From assembly GCA_902491375.1 (NCBI GenBank), contig CABUHE010000007.1, forward strand, positions 1 through 64,000: DNA of 64,000 nucleotides, read 5' to 3'. Both the position numbers and the translations under genes were made by a program. The stretch is from an uncultured Prevotella sp. Its GTDB lineage: Bacteria; Bacteroidota; Bacteroidia; Bacteroidales; Bacteroidaceae. Positions 1 to 11,000 of the stretch are shown in pieces. Numbering within the stretch: the first letter of the stretch is position 1; each line of letters opens with the position of its first letter. The notes below the pieces were generated by a model, which ran no database searches, was not told where the DNA came from, and saw only the letters and a program-made list of their open reading frames with translations.

Positions 1-60
1 TTTGCTATGATATCTCTTCAAAACCACCTTCGACAATCGAGTGGGAGTAATGATAAATAA
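1..60 (+). other. 3' end of an unidentified upstream gene
   Basis: Two plus-strand frames are open from base 1: one runs to a TAA at 58-60, the other to a TAA at 48-50. Neither tail of 15-19 residues is recognisable. The strong terminator 33 bases further on indicates that a plus-strand transcription unit ends here. Which frame is real cannot be decided from this window. Confidence 0.3.
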
Positions 61-92
61 CGTTTGAATTAGAATAATAACGTAATAAAAAG

Positions 93-129
93 ACGAGTCT
101 GGTATTTCCTGCCAGATTCGTTTTTTTTA
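93..129 (+). terminator. Rho-independent terminator of the upstream gene
   Basis: A 10-bp stem (acgagtctgg / ccagattcgt, one G-T pair) with a 9-nt loop is followed by a run of eight T. It closes the transcription unit that enters from the left edge. Confidence 0.8.
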
Positions 130-262
130 TTATATAATATAATGTAAATTCGTCGGACTCACGTTAAAGATATATCTTCACAAGTCATTTATCAATGATA
201 AGCAGTTGCTTGTAATCGGTCTGATCTTTTGTAAGAAAACAAGCGGAAACAGGCTGTTTTCT

Positions 263-350
263 GAAAGGTGGCATATTGCGTTGTAAAAGGCCATCTTTTA
301 TTGTGTGAAAGATGCCTTTTTGTAGCGTAAAATATGGTCTTTTAGAAATA
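263..350. repeat. Four-unit 22-bp array, locus A
   Basis: Four units start at 263, 285, 307 and 329, exactly 22 bp apart. Each begins (A/G)AAA(G/T) and has a CTTTT-like half about 10 bp later. Units 2 and 3 are nearly complementary (gccatctttt against aaagatgcc). The array lies in non-coding DNA upstream of the pectin esterase gene. See the finding on the family. Confidence 0.75.
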
Positions 351-482
351 CTATAGATTTCATTGAATGTACGTATGGAGTGTTTTTGTTCAGAATGTAG
401 GTTGTGAGTTAATAAAAAAACAGGCTTTAGTGGATTCCCGGTATATAGTTTTTGTCAAAAATATTCTATTTTCATGATTTGC

Positions 483-513
483 TTTAAATATATGTTTTTT
501 TTTATTATCTTTG
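483..513 (+). promoter_or_regulatory. Bacteroidetes-type promoter of the CE8 gene
   Basis: TATCTTTG at 506-513 is a perfect match to the -7 consensus TAnnTTTG. TTTA at 483-486 sits at the standard 19-bp distance as a near-consensus -33 box. Transcription would start near 520, about 65 bases before the ATG. Confidence 0.7.
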
Positions 514-585
514 TGTGCGGAAAACTATTATCTAAAACGATTGAAACCTATTTACTAAAAACAATTTAACCATTAAATTAAAACA

Positions 586-3500
586 ATGAAGAGAAAACCA
601 ATGCTAAGATGGGGTATATTGTGCCTCATGGCTCTTGTGGCGTTTGTCGCGAGGGCTCAGGATGTGACGGCTACGTGGGATTTTCAGAACAGGATTCCTG
701 CGTCGTTGTCTGATGTCGTATTTCAAGGCAACGCCGGCGAGGTGCCTTCTGATGTTGAGGGCGTAAGCCTCTATGTTGATGCCACTAGCGGAAAGTTTGA
801 TGTCAAGAACAGAAGTTCTGACGTTCAGGTCAATGCCGGAACCATTATCCGTGTGCCGGTAAAATCAGCAAGAGACGTCGTAGCTGTTACGCCTTATCCT
901 AATTATGGCTATTTCATTATCGGCGGTGAGGAAGGTGACGTAACAAACGTTACTGAGCACAAGGCGACATCAGCTGAGGTCGCAGCCGGATATGTTGACA
1001 TTGTAGCGACAGGCAGCAGCTATCTGTACAAAATAACTGTTACATTTGTGTCTGATGTGCAGGCTAAGGAGATTTATTCTACAAGTTTTTCAGAGTGGAA
1101 GGCTGTTACAGCGGCTCCTTCTGAGACTGTAGCTCATACGACAACCACAAAGTACAGTCATGAGAATCTGTCGTTTACTGTTTATAACACAGACGTTGCT
1201 CCCGACCCGGACGGTATCGGTATTGACTGGAACAAGTTTGACAATACACTTGTAGACGGAACTCTGCGTGCGGCTAAGAACGGCGGTGCTTATGTTTACA
1301 CTTCACCGTTGGCTTCTGTAACAAAGGTAACTTTCGTTCACGGAGCTACCGGCAGCAACCGCGGATGGTCGCTTTGGGCTAAGGGCGACGGCGATGCTGA
1401 CTGGGTGCAGCTTACTACTTCAACCGCTTCACCTTCAGGTTGGTGTGAGGTTTCGGCTAACGTAAACCGTACCAACTGCCAGTTGAAGTTTACTAACCTG
1501 GCCGACGCGCAGAATGCATACATGTTCCGTCTTGATATTTACGGAAATGTAGATATGTCACTTACTCCGTCGCTCGGTTCGTTCAATTTCAACGGTACTA
1601 CTTACAATGCTGTCGACATATTTGAAGAAGTAGCCGAGGGCGTTCAGCAGGCAACTATAGAGGTTACCAACAGTGTTGAGCTTCCTTCTGCTTCTAATCC
1701 TATAACAGACATTGTATGCGATAACGGTGAACTTGTCGGTGATGTTGTCTATACAGTTCAGGACGACGGTTCGGCAATGGCGACAATGAAGGTTGCTGCC
1801 AACGGCGACACCATTACGTATAATGCAATCTTTGTTCATAAGCCATATTTCACTCTGACTTATGTAGATACAGACGGCACAACAGTTCTTGACAATACAC
1901 AGAAAGTTGAGAAAGACGCAGCCATCGGCACTCTTAGAGGCTTCGACGGTGTAACCGTTGCAGATGGTAAGGCAATGCGCGGATGGTTTATAGAGGCTGA
2001 CGGCGGTGAGAAATATACTGCTGAATATGTAGTAACTTCAGATCTTACTCTGTATGCGGTAGCTACTGACATTGAGACAGCTAACGGAACATCCCGCTAT
2101 ACATTCAATCTTACAGACAAGTTCTTCTATGACGAAGACCACGAGGCATTTAATGCAGAGGGCGCTCAGTTCCATGACACTACTCACGGATGGACGCTTG
2201 AGTCAGAGGGAAAGATTGACCTTCTTGTAGGTGGTCATGCTTATATCATAGCTACTCTCTGCCGTTACAGCAAGAGCGACGCCGTTCTGTCTTTGTCTGA
2301 TGCCAGCGGTGCAGTTGTTGCAACAGCGAGTGGATACAGTTCTGTTGACGGAAAAACTGTAATGTTGGAATATACTGGCGGTGCCGGTACACTTACTCTT
2401 ACTACAAGCAACGAGGTTTATCTGCATAAACTCGTCATCGCGAATGTTGAGGAATCGCCTGTCGAGAAGAACGGTGAGGGTTATTATGTCGTAAGACAGG
2501 GCGATGGCGGCAATCTGCTCACAGTCCTTGATATTGCCAATTCACAGGCTTCGGCAGACTACCGTACATACGTATTCCTGCCCGACGGTACTTACGATCT
2601 CGGCAATGAGGTTCTTACTCCAATATCTGGCGACAACATCTCAATAATCGGTCAGAGCATGGACAACACCATAATTGTGAACGAGGCACCTGAGGAGGGT
2701 ATTGGAGTGTCTGCGACATTCCTTGTAACAGGCAGCAACACATACTTCCAGGATCTTACTCTTAAGAATGCATACGATTATTATCAGCCGGGCTTTGCAG
2801 GACGTGCAGTAGTTATACAGGATAAGGGTAACCGTACAATCTGCAAGAATGTGAGAATGCTCTCTTATCAGGATACTTATTATTCTAATAACAAAGCACA
2901 GTTCTATTTCGAGAATTCAGACATTCACGGAACCGTCGACTTTATCTGTGGCGGTGGCGACGTATTCTTCAACGGATGTACTCTGACGGTTGAGCCTCGC
3001 AATGCCGACGGCAGCGGTGAGTGTACTCTTACGGCTCCTTCAACTGATGTTGCTGGTGGAAATATCTGGGGATACGTGTTCAGCGGATGTACAATCGACA
3101 GCAAGGCAGAGAAATATAATTACGGCCGTGCATGGAACGACAGTCCACGTTGCGCTTACATCAACACTACACTGCTTCAGCCTGAGCGCTTGAACGAGAA
3201 CCGCTGGACTACAGCCGGCATGAATGTTCCTGCTGACAAGTTTGTTGAATATAACACAATGGACGTTAACGGCAATGTTGTTTCTCCTGAATCGCTTGTA
3301 CTTACTTTCACTAAGGACAGCAAGCAGAACACTTATGAGACAATACTTACAGCTGAACAGGCTGCTGAGTATAATATTGACAATGTGTTTAAGGACTGGA
3401 CTCCTGATGAGTACACTGTACAGAAGCAGCTCACACAGCTCAATGTTGAGGGTAATACACTGACTTGGGATGCAGTTGACGGAGCAATTGCTTACGCCGT

Positions 3501-3804
3501 ATTCTATAAAGGTCAGTTTGTTGCGATGACTTCTGCCACAACTCTGTCATTCATGGTTGAGGGTGATGAGGCTTCAGTTAATGATTATACAGTACGTGTA
3601 GCAAATGCTCACGGCGGCTTCGGCCCTGCTATGGGTACTATTGCTAGCGGTATAACGGGCGTTGTCGCTGACGGCAATGATGTTTTGAGAACTGCCTATT
3701 ATAATCTTCAGGGCTCTCGCGTAAGCAGCGCTTATAATGGAGTTGTTATAAAAGTTGACACTCTGACAGACGGAAGCGTAAGGACTATGAAGGTCATTAA
3801 GTAA
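586..3804 (+). CDS. Secreted pectin methylesterase (CE8), multidomain
   Basis: Hydrolyses methyl esters of homogalacturonan, opening the chain to pectate lyases and polygalacturonases. Residues 1-24 are a signal peptide ending FVARAQ. The first ~640 residues are beta-rich segments without clear catalytic motifs, probably carbohydrate-binding or jelly-roll modules. The CE8 beta-helix occupies about 650-930: YQDTYY with Q762/D763, GTVDF with D785, and YGRAW with R848, corresponding in order and spacing to the two catalytic Asp and the Arg of the family. A fibronectin-like segment follows (~930-1010), then a short tail ending KVIK like those of two other secreted proteins here. At 1072 aa it is much longer than a single-domain CE8 enzyme. 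It has its own promoter and terminator. Confidence 0.9.
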   Translation: MKRKPMLRWGILCLMALVAFVARAQDVTATWDFQNRIPASLSDVVFQGNAGEVPSDVEGVSLYVDATSGKFDVKNRSSDVQVNAGTIIRVPVKSARDVVAVTPYPNYGYFIIGGEEGDVTNVTEHKATSAEVAAGYVDIVATGSSYLYKITVTFVSDVQAKEIYSTSFSEWKAVTAAPSETVAHTTTTKYSHENLSFTVYNTDVAPDPDGIGIDWNKFDNTLVDGTLRAAKNGGAYVYTSPLASVTKVTFVHGATGSNRGWSLWAKGDGDADWVQLTTSTASPSGWCEVSANVNRTNCQLKFTNLADAQNAYMFRLDIYGNVDMSLTPSLGSFNFNGTTYNAVDIFEEVAEGVQQATIEVTNSVELPSASNPITDIVCDNGELVGDVVYTVQDDGSAMATMKVAANGDTITYNAIFVHKPYFTLTYVDTDGTTVLDNTQKVEKDAAIGTLRGFDGVTVADGKAMRGWFIEADGGEKYTAEYVVTSDLTLYAVATDIETANGTSRYTFNLTDKFFYDEDHEAFNAEGAQFHDTTHGWTLESEGKIDLLVGGHAYIIATLCRYSKSDAVLSLSDASGAVVATASGYSSVDGKTVMLEYTGGAGTLTLTTSNEVYLHKLVIANVEESPVEKNGEGYYVVRQGDGGNLLTVLDIANSQASADYRTYVFLPDGTYDLGNEVLTPISGDNISIIGQSMDNTIIVNEAPEEGIGVSATFLVTGSNTYFQDLTLKNAYDYYQPGFAGRAVVIQDKGNRTICKNVRMLSYQDTYYSNNKAQFYFENSDIHGTVDFICGGGDVFFNGCTLTVEPRNADGSGECTLTAPSTDVAGGNIWGYVFSGCTIDSKAEKYNYGRAWNDSPRCAYINTTLLQPERLNENRWTTAGMNVPADKFVEYNTMDVNGNVVSPESLVLTFTKDSKQNTYETILTAEQAAEYNIDNVFKDWTPDEYTVQKQLTQLNVEGNTLTWDAVDGAIAYAVFYKGQFVAMTSATTLSFMVEGDEASVNDYTVRVANAHGGFGPAMGTIASGITGVVADGNDVLRTAYYNLQGSRVSSAYNGVVIKVDTLTDGSVRTMKVIK

Positions 3805-3835
3805 TGGAAGATTAATCGTTTCATGGAATATTTGA

Positions 3836-3872
3836 ATGCGGGATTCACATTAATGTGAGTCCCGCATTTTTT
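3836..3872 (+). terminator. Terminator of the CE8 gene
   Basis: A long near-perfect stem (atgcgggattcaca / tgtgagtcccgcat, one G-T pair) with a 4-nt loop is followed by a T run. It lies 32 bases after the CE8 stop codon. Confidence 0.85.
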
Positions 3873-4298
3873 GTTGTCCTTATTTTTATTTATAATTATT
3901 GTGCATTATATGTTTTGTTTACAGACTTTTTCCTATCGGTTGGTTGGGTTTTATAATCGTTGTATTGAGATTGTCAGAGGCTGCATATAGAGCCTCTTAT
4001 ATGCGTATAGTTTAGTCTTGTTAAGGCCTTTTGGCAATATCAGTGTAGCTGCATTTGTCTTAATGGTGGTTCTGATAAATGTTAAGACTTATAATCTTTT
4101 TGCGTTACGTAAGCGTTGTAAGTGTATTGGCAATAAGGAATCTTTATTTTAAAGAAGGTGTGGGTGAGTATATGGTTTAGTTTTTTTCTCTCGCCCAATA
4201 GTCCTTTGGTGTTATGTTTTTATCTTCCCTTATGTTCAGACATTCTCAGTTTCTTTTATGGCTGAATAATCGGTTTTGTCTTTCATTAAGATAAAAAG
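3873..4298. other. Non-coding stretch, nothing recognised
   Basis: AT-rich DNA between two convergent genes. I see no ORF with coding character, no clear 22-bp array and no RNA fold that I can name. Confidence 0.5.
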
Positions 4299-4344
4299 GA
4301 ATCAGCCCTGAAAAGTTCTTTTAAACTTCAGGGCTGATTCTTTT
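4294..4344 (-). terminator. Bidirectional terminator
   Basis: Perfect 14-bp arms (gaatcagccctgaa / ttcagggctgattc) lie at 4299-4312 and 4327-4340. A-rich sequence precedes and T-rich sequence follows, so it can stop transcription of the minus-strand lipoprotein gene and also plus-strand read-through. Confidence 0.8.
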
Positions 4345-4401
4345 AGTTTTCCTTGTCAGTTAAGACTCGGAATTGTATAAATTTATTGTCTTTTCTTTTT
4401 A

Positions 4402-5997
4402 TTATTTGAGCCAACGTGGGTCACCGGCACCCTTAGTGCTTACGTCTTCGTTAGTAACGGTGAAGTCGCCGTTAGCAGCGTCCTTATATTTAGGATCAAC
4501 ATTCCAAGTTCCGCTTTCGTCGGTGAAGAGGTTGCCTCCCTCTACAACTTTCTCAAGGTTTGGTGTGTTGAAGTAAACGTTGCCCTTGAATGTAGGAACG
4601 CTTGTCTTGCTTTGGTTAGAGAACATTGCGTTTGTGTTTGTTACAAGGTTATTCTCCCAGTTGATAACGTTGCCGACATAACGGACGTAGAGTAGACGCT
4701 TGCTTGAAGCGTTTGCAGCACCGTCGATTGTACAGTTCTTAACGTTGATTACAGGTGTGCCTCCGCCCATACTGCCAGATGCGTCGTCCATGCGGATGAA
4801 GTCGCGTGCAGCTGCGCTTGAGTAGATTGTGCTGTTTGTCAGGTTCAGTTCGTTGATGCGTCCTGTTCTGCTGTCCAGGAAGTCTCCGCCATCGCAAGTA
4901 ATGTTGTGAATCAAGCAGTTATTGAATGTAACTTTGTTGATTGTTGATGCAACGTTAAGATAGAGCAGACCCTTGCCGAAGTTTCTGATTTCACAGTTCT
5001 GAACATCAAGGTGATCATAAGTAGCTCCGCTGGTCTTGTAGTTGAATGCTTGGTCTGTAGTCTCGTTCTCACCACCGTCAAGGATAACCTGGTTAAGGCT
5101 CAATGATGCACCGTCGTCAAGCTGGAAACGTCCTTTAATTACAGGCAGGTTGGTCGGATAGATACCTTTAATTGTTATGTTCTTTGTAATCTTGGCGTTG
5201 CCTGGTGCTCCTGACTCACTTGCAATAGTGTAAGTTCCGCCATAGAGAGCGAATACCTGTCCGTCTGTTGCAGATTCGAGCAATGATGCGAAGTCTTCAT
5301 CAGGACTTACTGTAGTTGCTCCGTCGAGGTCGGTTATAGTCTTGATTGACTTAGAGCCACGCTCTTTGTCGTTGTTGTACAGCTTTATAGTATAAGATGT
5401 TTCAGGCGTAAGTCCTGTGATTACGGCTTTACCTTCAGCTTTCTCCTCAGCTGTAAGCTCCTTGTCTACTGCAATTGCACCTGTGTTTGTTTCTGTTGCA
5501 GTTATTCTTGTAACTTCTTCTCCGCCTGGCCATGTTACAGTAACACTTCTGTCTGAAATGCTGCTTTCAGGTATACTGTTGAATATCTGTTGTGCAGAAG
5601 TGTGGAAGTAAACGCCGTGCCATTTTGAGTTACGGTCAGCATCGTCAGCGTCGACAGCCATGATGTATGCCGAGTATTTTGTGTCATATACAAGATTGCT
5701 GACAGTGTATGGGATCTGATCAGCCGTGATGCCTGTAATGGTCTGTACTGGTTCGCCTTTGAATTCGTATGTAAGACTGTCGTCCGCAAATATTTCAATA
5801 GTATATGAATCTGCACCGTCAGACTTTACCCACTGAAGGTTTACACTGTTTTCAGTGATGTTTCTTGCTTCAAAGTCTATGGGCGAGAAGACCCGGTCGT
5901 AGAGCAAGCTGGTAAGCTCGTCCATAGGATCTTCACATGACGCAAGTGTCAGCAGACCGAGTCCTACAACACATGTTCTAATAATATTTCGTTTCAT
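4402..5997 (-). CDS. Surface lipoprotein, two FN3-like domains plus beta-helix (DUF4957/DUF5123 type)
   Basis: Predicted surface lipoprotein of a Sus-type operon. The lipobox is LTLASC (Cys about residue 21). Two fibronectin-type-III-like domains cover about residues 35-125 and 130-225. The C-terminal ~300 residues carry repeated short Asn-rich strands (NCEIRNFG, NNCLIHN, NLTNSTIYSS, VKNCTIDGA) typical of a right-handed parallel beta-helix, matching the DUF4957/DUF5123 proteins that accompany pectin SusC/D pairs. It lies directly downstream of susD in the same direction. The fold suggests pectin binding or a pectate-lyase-like activity, but I see no confirmed catalytic residues, so surface glycan binding is the safer role. 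Confidence 0.75.
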   Translation of the reverse strand: MKRNIIRTCVVGLGLLTLASCEDPMDELTSLLYDRVFSPIDFEARNITENSVNLQWVKSDGADSYTIEIFADDSLTYEFKGEPVQTITGITADQIPYTVSNLVYDTKYSAYIMAVDADDADRNSKWHGVYFHTSAQQIFNSIPESSISDRSVTVTWPGGEEVTRITATETNTGAIAVDKELTAEEKAEGKAVITGLTPETSYTIKLYNNDKERGSKSIKTITDLDGATTVSPDEDFASLLESATDGQVFALYGGTYTIASESGAPGNAKITKNITIKGIYPTNLPVIKGRFQLDDGASLSLNQVILDGGENETTDQAFNYKTSGATYDHLDVQNCEIRNFGKGLLYLNVASTINKVTFNNCLIHNITCDGGDFLDSRTGRINELNLTNSTIYSSAAARDFIRMDDASGSMGGGTPVINVKNCTIDGAANASSKRLLYVRYVGNVINWENNLVTNTNAMFSNQSKTSVPTFKGNVYFNTPNLEKVVEGGNLFTDESGTWNVDPKYKDAANGDFTVTNEDVSTKGAGDPRWLK

Positions 5998-6085
5998 GAT
6001 TTATTCTTTTTCTTGTTTTATAATATTTATTTATGTAGAAGTTAACCATGCTGATAGGCAACAGGGTTAACTTCCTGCATATATT

Positions 6086-7930
6086 TTAGTTAGATAATTG
6101 TCCGTAATTACCGTCATTGTTCAGCATTCCGTTGCTGCTGTTGATGAAGTAATCCCAGATAGGCCACAGGCAGTTCAGACTTGGAGTATTGACATAAAGT
6201 CCGTTTATGTAGTCTTCGTCAATATTAGGCAGTCCGTTGCTGACAATCCAGCCCTTACTTTCGTATTTCTCGCCAGTAACTTCATTTACGAGCTTAGAAC
6301 CTATTTCATCTGTATCACCGTGGTTGAGTCCGTAAATAATCAGTGCTTCTCCACCGTTAGGTGATGTTGTGTCGTAAGTGTAATAAAGTTTCTCTGGGAG
6401 GTCTGCGTATGCGCCCTGACGGTTTGCGAGGTCACGGAGCTTCTGCTGTGCTTCAGCCATCTTTTGGTCAATAATTCCCCAACGAACGAGGTCTGCTTTA
6501 CGCAAAGCTTCACCGGCAAACTCAAGACCGCGCTGCTCAACGATACCGTTGAAGAACTCTTCTTTGCTTGCAGTATACTTAGCCATAAGTGCATTTACTT
6601 TCTCTGCAGGCAGAGCTCTATCGAGAATTGCTTTCATATAGGGAGCTGCTGCTGCGGGGCCGTCAAGAGCGTTGATAGCTTCAGCTGCCATCAGATAAAC
6701 ATCTGCCAGACGCATATATTGCCAGTTGATACCATCGTCGTTGGTTGAAGTAACGTAACGGTCCATCCATTCATAACGGAGTTTACCGAAGCACCACTTG
6801 TCAATTCCGCGGAGTTCCTGTTTTGAGTTTCCGTTTGTAAGCTCTTTGCTCCACTGGTAAGGTACGCATGTGATATCACGACGAACGTCTTCAACGTCAT
6901 AATCATAGTACAGATATGGCATAGGACCGTTGACACCACCTTGAGCCTGGCCTGTGTATTGGTCAATTGCCTGGTGTTTTACACCCCAAGTGTAAAGAAC
7001 ACGTCCACGTCCGTCTGAGAAAGGTATTTCCCAAAGAGATTCGCCGCCTGCTGTTACGTTATCTTTGCAAAGTTTCTCAAAGTTGTCTTTGAATGCACCG
7101 AGGCTGTTTCTGCCACTGTTGATGATGTCAAGACATTCTTCTTTTACAATCTTGTACATATTTTCTTGTGACAGTTCAGGGTCTTTACTGAGACGGTAGC
7201 CGTCACCACGGAGTCCATAGCCACCTGCGTATAGTGCTATACGTGCACGCAGGCCCTTTACAAATGATTTGCTTACACGCTCTGTAGAGCTTGTGATAGA
7301 GTTCTCATTTGGCCAGTAGCAGTAGTCCTCAGCCTCTTTCAAGTCAGCAAGCAATACCTTATAAATAGAGTCGCGGTTTGTACGCGGCAGATACATATTG
7401 TCGTTATTGTTCGGTTCGAATCGTGCAGGAACGTCACCCCATGCTTTTATAAGGTCATTATATATGACGGCTCTCAAAGTAAGTGCCTCACCAAGCAGTT
7501 GTGCCATGTTCGGGTTGCTTTCAATGTTTCCGTATTTACGCAGTCCCTGGATAGCAAGGTTTGCACGCTCTATGCCTTCGTAGAATTTTGCGTAGGCATT
7601 GTTGTCTGTGTTCATCTGTCCGTTGTTTGACAGTGTCGCATAGTTGCACAGACTCTGTTTGTCGTCTGTTCGTGATGCGTATGAAGGCTGTGTACCGCTT
7701 GTTGTCTCAACGTCTGAGTTGAGTCCGTAGTACGGAAGGTAACGTCCTCGGTAAGAGTTTGTCTCGGCAAATGACTGGTGAATTGACATCACTTCGGCTT
7801 CTGCAAGTGAGTAAATTGAGAATACCGAGCTTTCGTCAAGTGTTGACTGTGTAGGCGCGTCCATGTCGCAAGACGTGACAAGTGCTGCGGCAGCCAACGA
7901 AAGGAATGATATTTTAATATACTTATTCAT
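6086..7930 (-). CDS. SusD-like glycan-binding lipoprotein (pair 1)
   Basis: Outer-membrane lipoprotein that caps a SusC transporter and binds its oligosaccharide. The start is placed at the ATG at 7930, which gives MNKYIKIS and the lipobox ALVTSC. The in-frame upstream extension to 8011 is polar and would bury the signal peptide. The product is about 614 aa, slightly long for SusD. The N-terminal helical region has the RagB/SusD pattern (RANLAIQGL, LLGEALTLRAVIYNDLIKAW), and the C-terminal half contains YMRLADVYLMAAEAIN and the ELRGLEFAGE-like EQRGLEFAGEALRKADLVRW segment. It lies about 100 bases after susC on the same strand, so the two are co-transcribed with the DUF4957/5123 lipoprotein gene. 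Confidence 0.92.
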   Translation of the reverse strand: MNKYIKISFLSLAAAALVTSCDMDAPTQSTLDESSVFSIYSLAEAEVMSIHQSFAETNSYRGRYLPYYGLNSDVETTSGTQPSYASRTDDKQSLCNYATLSNNGQMNTDNNAYAKFYEGIERANLAIQGLRKYGNIESNPNMAQLLGEALTLRAVIYNDLIKAWGDVPARFEPNNNDNMYLPRTNRDSIYKVLLADLKEAEDYCYWPNENSITSSTERVSKSFVKGLRARIALYAGGYGLRGDGYRLSKDPELSQENMYKIVKEECLDIINSGRNSLGAFKDNFEKLCKDNVTAGGESLWEIPFSDGRGRVLYTWGVKHQAIDQYTGQAQGGVNGPMPYLYYDYDVEDVRRDITCVPYQWSKELTNGNSKQELRGIDKWCFGKLRYEWMDRYVTSTNDDGINWQYMRLADVYLMAAEAINALDGPAAAAPYMKAILDRALPAEKVNALMAKYTASKEEFFNGIVEQRGLEFAGEALRKADLVRWGIIDQKMAEAQQKLRDLANRQGAYADLPEKLYYTYDTTSPNGGEALIIYGLNHGDTDEIGSKLVNEVTGEKYESKGWIVSNGLPNIDEDYINGLYVNTPSLNCLWPIWDYFINSSNGMLNNDGNYGQLSN

Positions 7931-8030
7931 TTTCTTTTTTATTTTTTTCGGTTTTGATTCAGGTCTTTCTATATGGTTGCCAGGCAATGTTATGCTGTTT
8001 TTGTCTGGCAATCATTTTCACACTTGTTCT

Positions 8031-11000
8031 TTAGAAGTTCAGATTTACTCCGACAACGAATGAACGGCTTCTCGGATATCCAGAGTAGTCAACGCCTGGA
8101 GTAAGTGCATCTTTACGGATACAGTCAGACTCCGGGTCGTAACCGCTGTAACCTGTAATTGTGAACACATTGTAAGCTGTGCAGTAGAAGCGTAGTGAGT
8201 TAATACCTACGCGCTTTGTAATGTTCTGCGGAAGAGTGTAACCCAATGTAAGAGTATTCAGACGGAGGAATGAAGCATCTTCAACAGCCCAGTCAGTCAA
8301 AACGAACTTGCTCATATATGGTGACCACATTGTTGTGTTCTTGTTTAATTCAGCAAGTTGTTCCGGATCGTTGCAGAGTGTTCCGTCTGGATTCAGGTTT
8401 GTCCAACGTTTGCCGTCAGCCATGATGTCAATCATGTTGCGGTACTGATATTTACTTGTTGAAGTATATTCAATCTTGTTGGCGTTGTAAACCTGGTTGC
8501 CGATGCTGAAGTTGAAGTTTGCGCTGAGGTCAAAGCCGTATGCGTGTGCATTGAGACCGAAACCACCGTAGAAGTCAGGATTGACGTTGCCGATGATTAC
8601 ATTGTCCTCGTCACCGATGGTACCGTTGCCATCCTGGTCAACAAGTTTGATTGAACCCGGACGAACCGTACCAATGATAGGAGATGCGTCAGGTACACCG
8701 TCTTCAAGTTTCCATGTTTTTGTTGTAGGGTCGTAGTCTTTAAAGTCACTGACCTCATAACGACCAGCGAGCTGGTATCCACGGATTTCACCGACCTGTC
8801 CACCTACTGCAATCCAGTAGTCCTGACCGATTTCAGTGCTTGCCCAGCCTGAGTTCTTACCGAAGTCGTTCATGCTGCCGAGACTCTTGATTTTGCTCTT
8901 GTTCATACCTATGTTGCCATAAAGATCAACACCCCAGTTCTTCTTATCGATAGCGTGCCATGTGAAGCTGAGTTCAACACCTTTGTTCTCAGTCTCACCC
9001 ATGTTGCGGTATTGTGTATCGTATCCTGTTCCGGCAACAGGGAATTGGATGAGAAGGTCTTTGGTTGTATTGAGGTAAGCCTCAACAGAACCGCTCAACT
9101 TGCCTTTGAACAGTGTAAAGTCAAGACCGAGGTTACGTGTAATTGTAGTTTCCCATTTCAGATCAGGGTTAGCCATTATTTTTGAAGGAGCCCAGTACTG
9201 TGTGAAACCGTTGATCCAAGATGTTGCTTTTGATTCGTACATCTGTGAGAGCTGTCCTGTTGGAATGTTGTTGTTTCCTGCTGTACCGTAGCTGAGACGG
9301 AGTTTCAAGTCATCGAGCCAGTTCTGAGTAGCCTTCATGAACGGTTCGGCAGAAACACGCCATGCGATAGCTGCTGACGGGAAGTAACCCCAACGGTTCT
9401 TTGCTGAGAATTTAGAAGAAGCATCAGCACGGAATGTTGCTGTCAAGAGGTAACGGTCTTTGTAGTTATAGTTTGCACGTCCGAAGAATGAGAGCAGCTT
9501 GTCGTCTGCGCTGTAGTTGTCGTCGATTGTGTAAGGAGTACCCTGTGAAGACAGTTTCCATGCCTGGTCGGCTGTGTAGTCCTCCGGGAATCCGTGTACC
9601 TCGTTCATGTTCTCGCGCTCTTTTGTGATGATGTACTCATGGCCGACCATTACGTTCAGGCTGTGAGCAGTGCTCTTAATCAGCTTAGAGAAGTCGTAGC
9701 TGATAGTGTTAGAGTTGCGGAAACGGTGACGGTTTGTGTCTGTAAGACGGATAGCCGGCAGGTTCTGGTTAGCTGATGCAGGTACGTTCTTTACATAATA
9801 TGTAGTTGTACCCCAGAAACGCTGGTCATACTGGTTGTAGTCATCATATCCGAATTCTGTTCTGAACTTGAAATTCTTGAATATTTCCCAACCGAATGCG
9901 CCTGCGAAGTTAAGAGTCTTGCGCTCTTTCTTGCGGTCGTTGTCATACTGTGACTCAACAGGGTTGTAAAGGTTACCCAGATCATCGTCTGTACCTGCGC
10001 TCTCATCAAGATTTGCAAGAGGAATAGGAGTATAGATTACGGCGTATTTCAGACGCTTGTCTGAATCGTAAACACCTGTAGCGTCGTTTGCGCCGCCACC
10101 TCTGATGTCTGTGTCTGAGTATCTTGCCTGGAAGTCAAGTGTCGTGTTCTTGGTCGGTTTTGTGTTGAGTTTCAGACTGAAGTTGTCACGTTTGTAGTTA
10201 GAACCGATCTGAATTGCTTTGTCGTTCATGTGTGCATAGCTGAATGCATACTTGATGTTATCTGAACCTCCTGTGATGTTGAGGTTCTGGTTGAAAGTGT
10301 TACCTGTGCGTCCGTAAACGATGTCCTGCCAGTCATTTGCTTCAACATTGCGGTAGAGGTCCATATCCTCATAGTTGCCGAAGTAGTCAGTGTAAGAGCT
10401 GAGGTCGTCCTCGTTTTTGAGCAATGCCAGCTCATACTGCCACTTTGCGTAGTCGTATGGATTGAGCACGTCCATCTTCTTTGCTACTTTCTTCCAGCTA
10501 TAGTATGCATTGTAGCTTACGTTTACCTTGCCGCTCTTACCGCTCTTGGTTGTTACGAGGATAACACCGTTTGCACCACGAGAACCGTAGATGGCTGTTG
10601 ATGATGCGTCTTTAAGTACGGTTATGTCTTCGATGTCTGTTGCGGGGATGTCGCTGATGCTCTCAACAGGGAAGCCGTCGACAATCAGCAACGGGTCGTT
10701 GCTCTGTGTGATTGAGCCGCCTCCACGTACACGGATTTTCACATCAGCGTCAGGCGAGCCTTCGGTTGTTGTAATCTGCACGCCGGCCATCTTTCCTGTC
10801 AGGGCTTCGCTTACAGATGCCACAGGCACGGCTGCAAGAGCTTCGCTGTTTACCGTGGCGACTGAACCTGTCAGGTCTTTACGGCGTACGGAGCCGTAAC
10901 CGATGACAACGAGGTCTTCAAGATTGGTAGCCTCGTCTTCGAGTGTTACGTTTATTGTACTTTTTCCCGACGTATTCACCGTCAGTGTCTTCATACCGAT

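Noticed and set aside
4020..4130. Possible ninth 22-bp array in the gap after the CE8 gene
   Set aside because: aaggcctttt-like pieces are present but could not be placed in 22-bp phase over four units.
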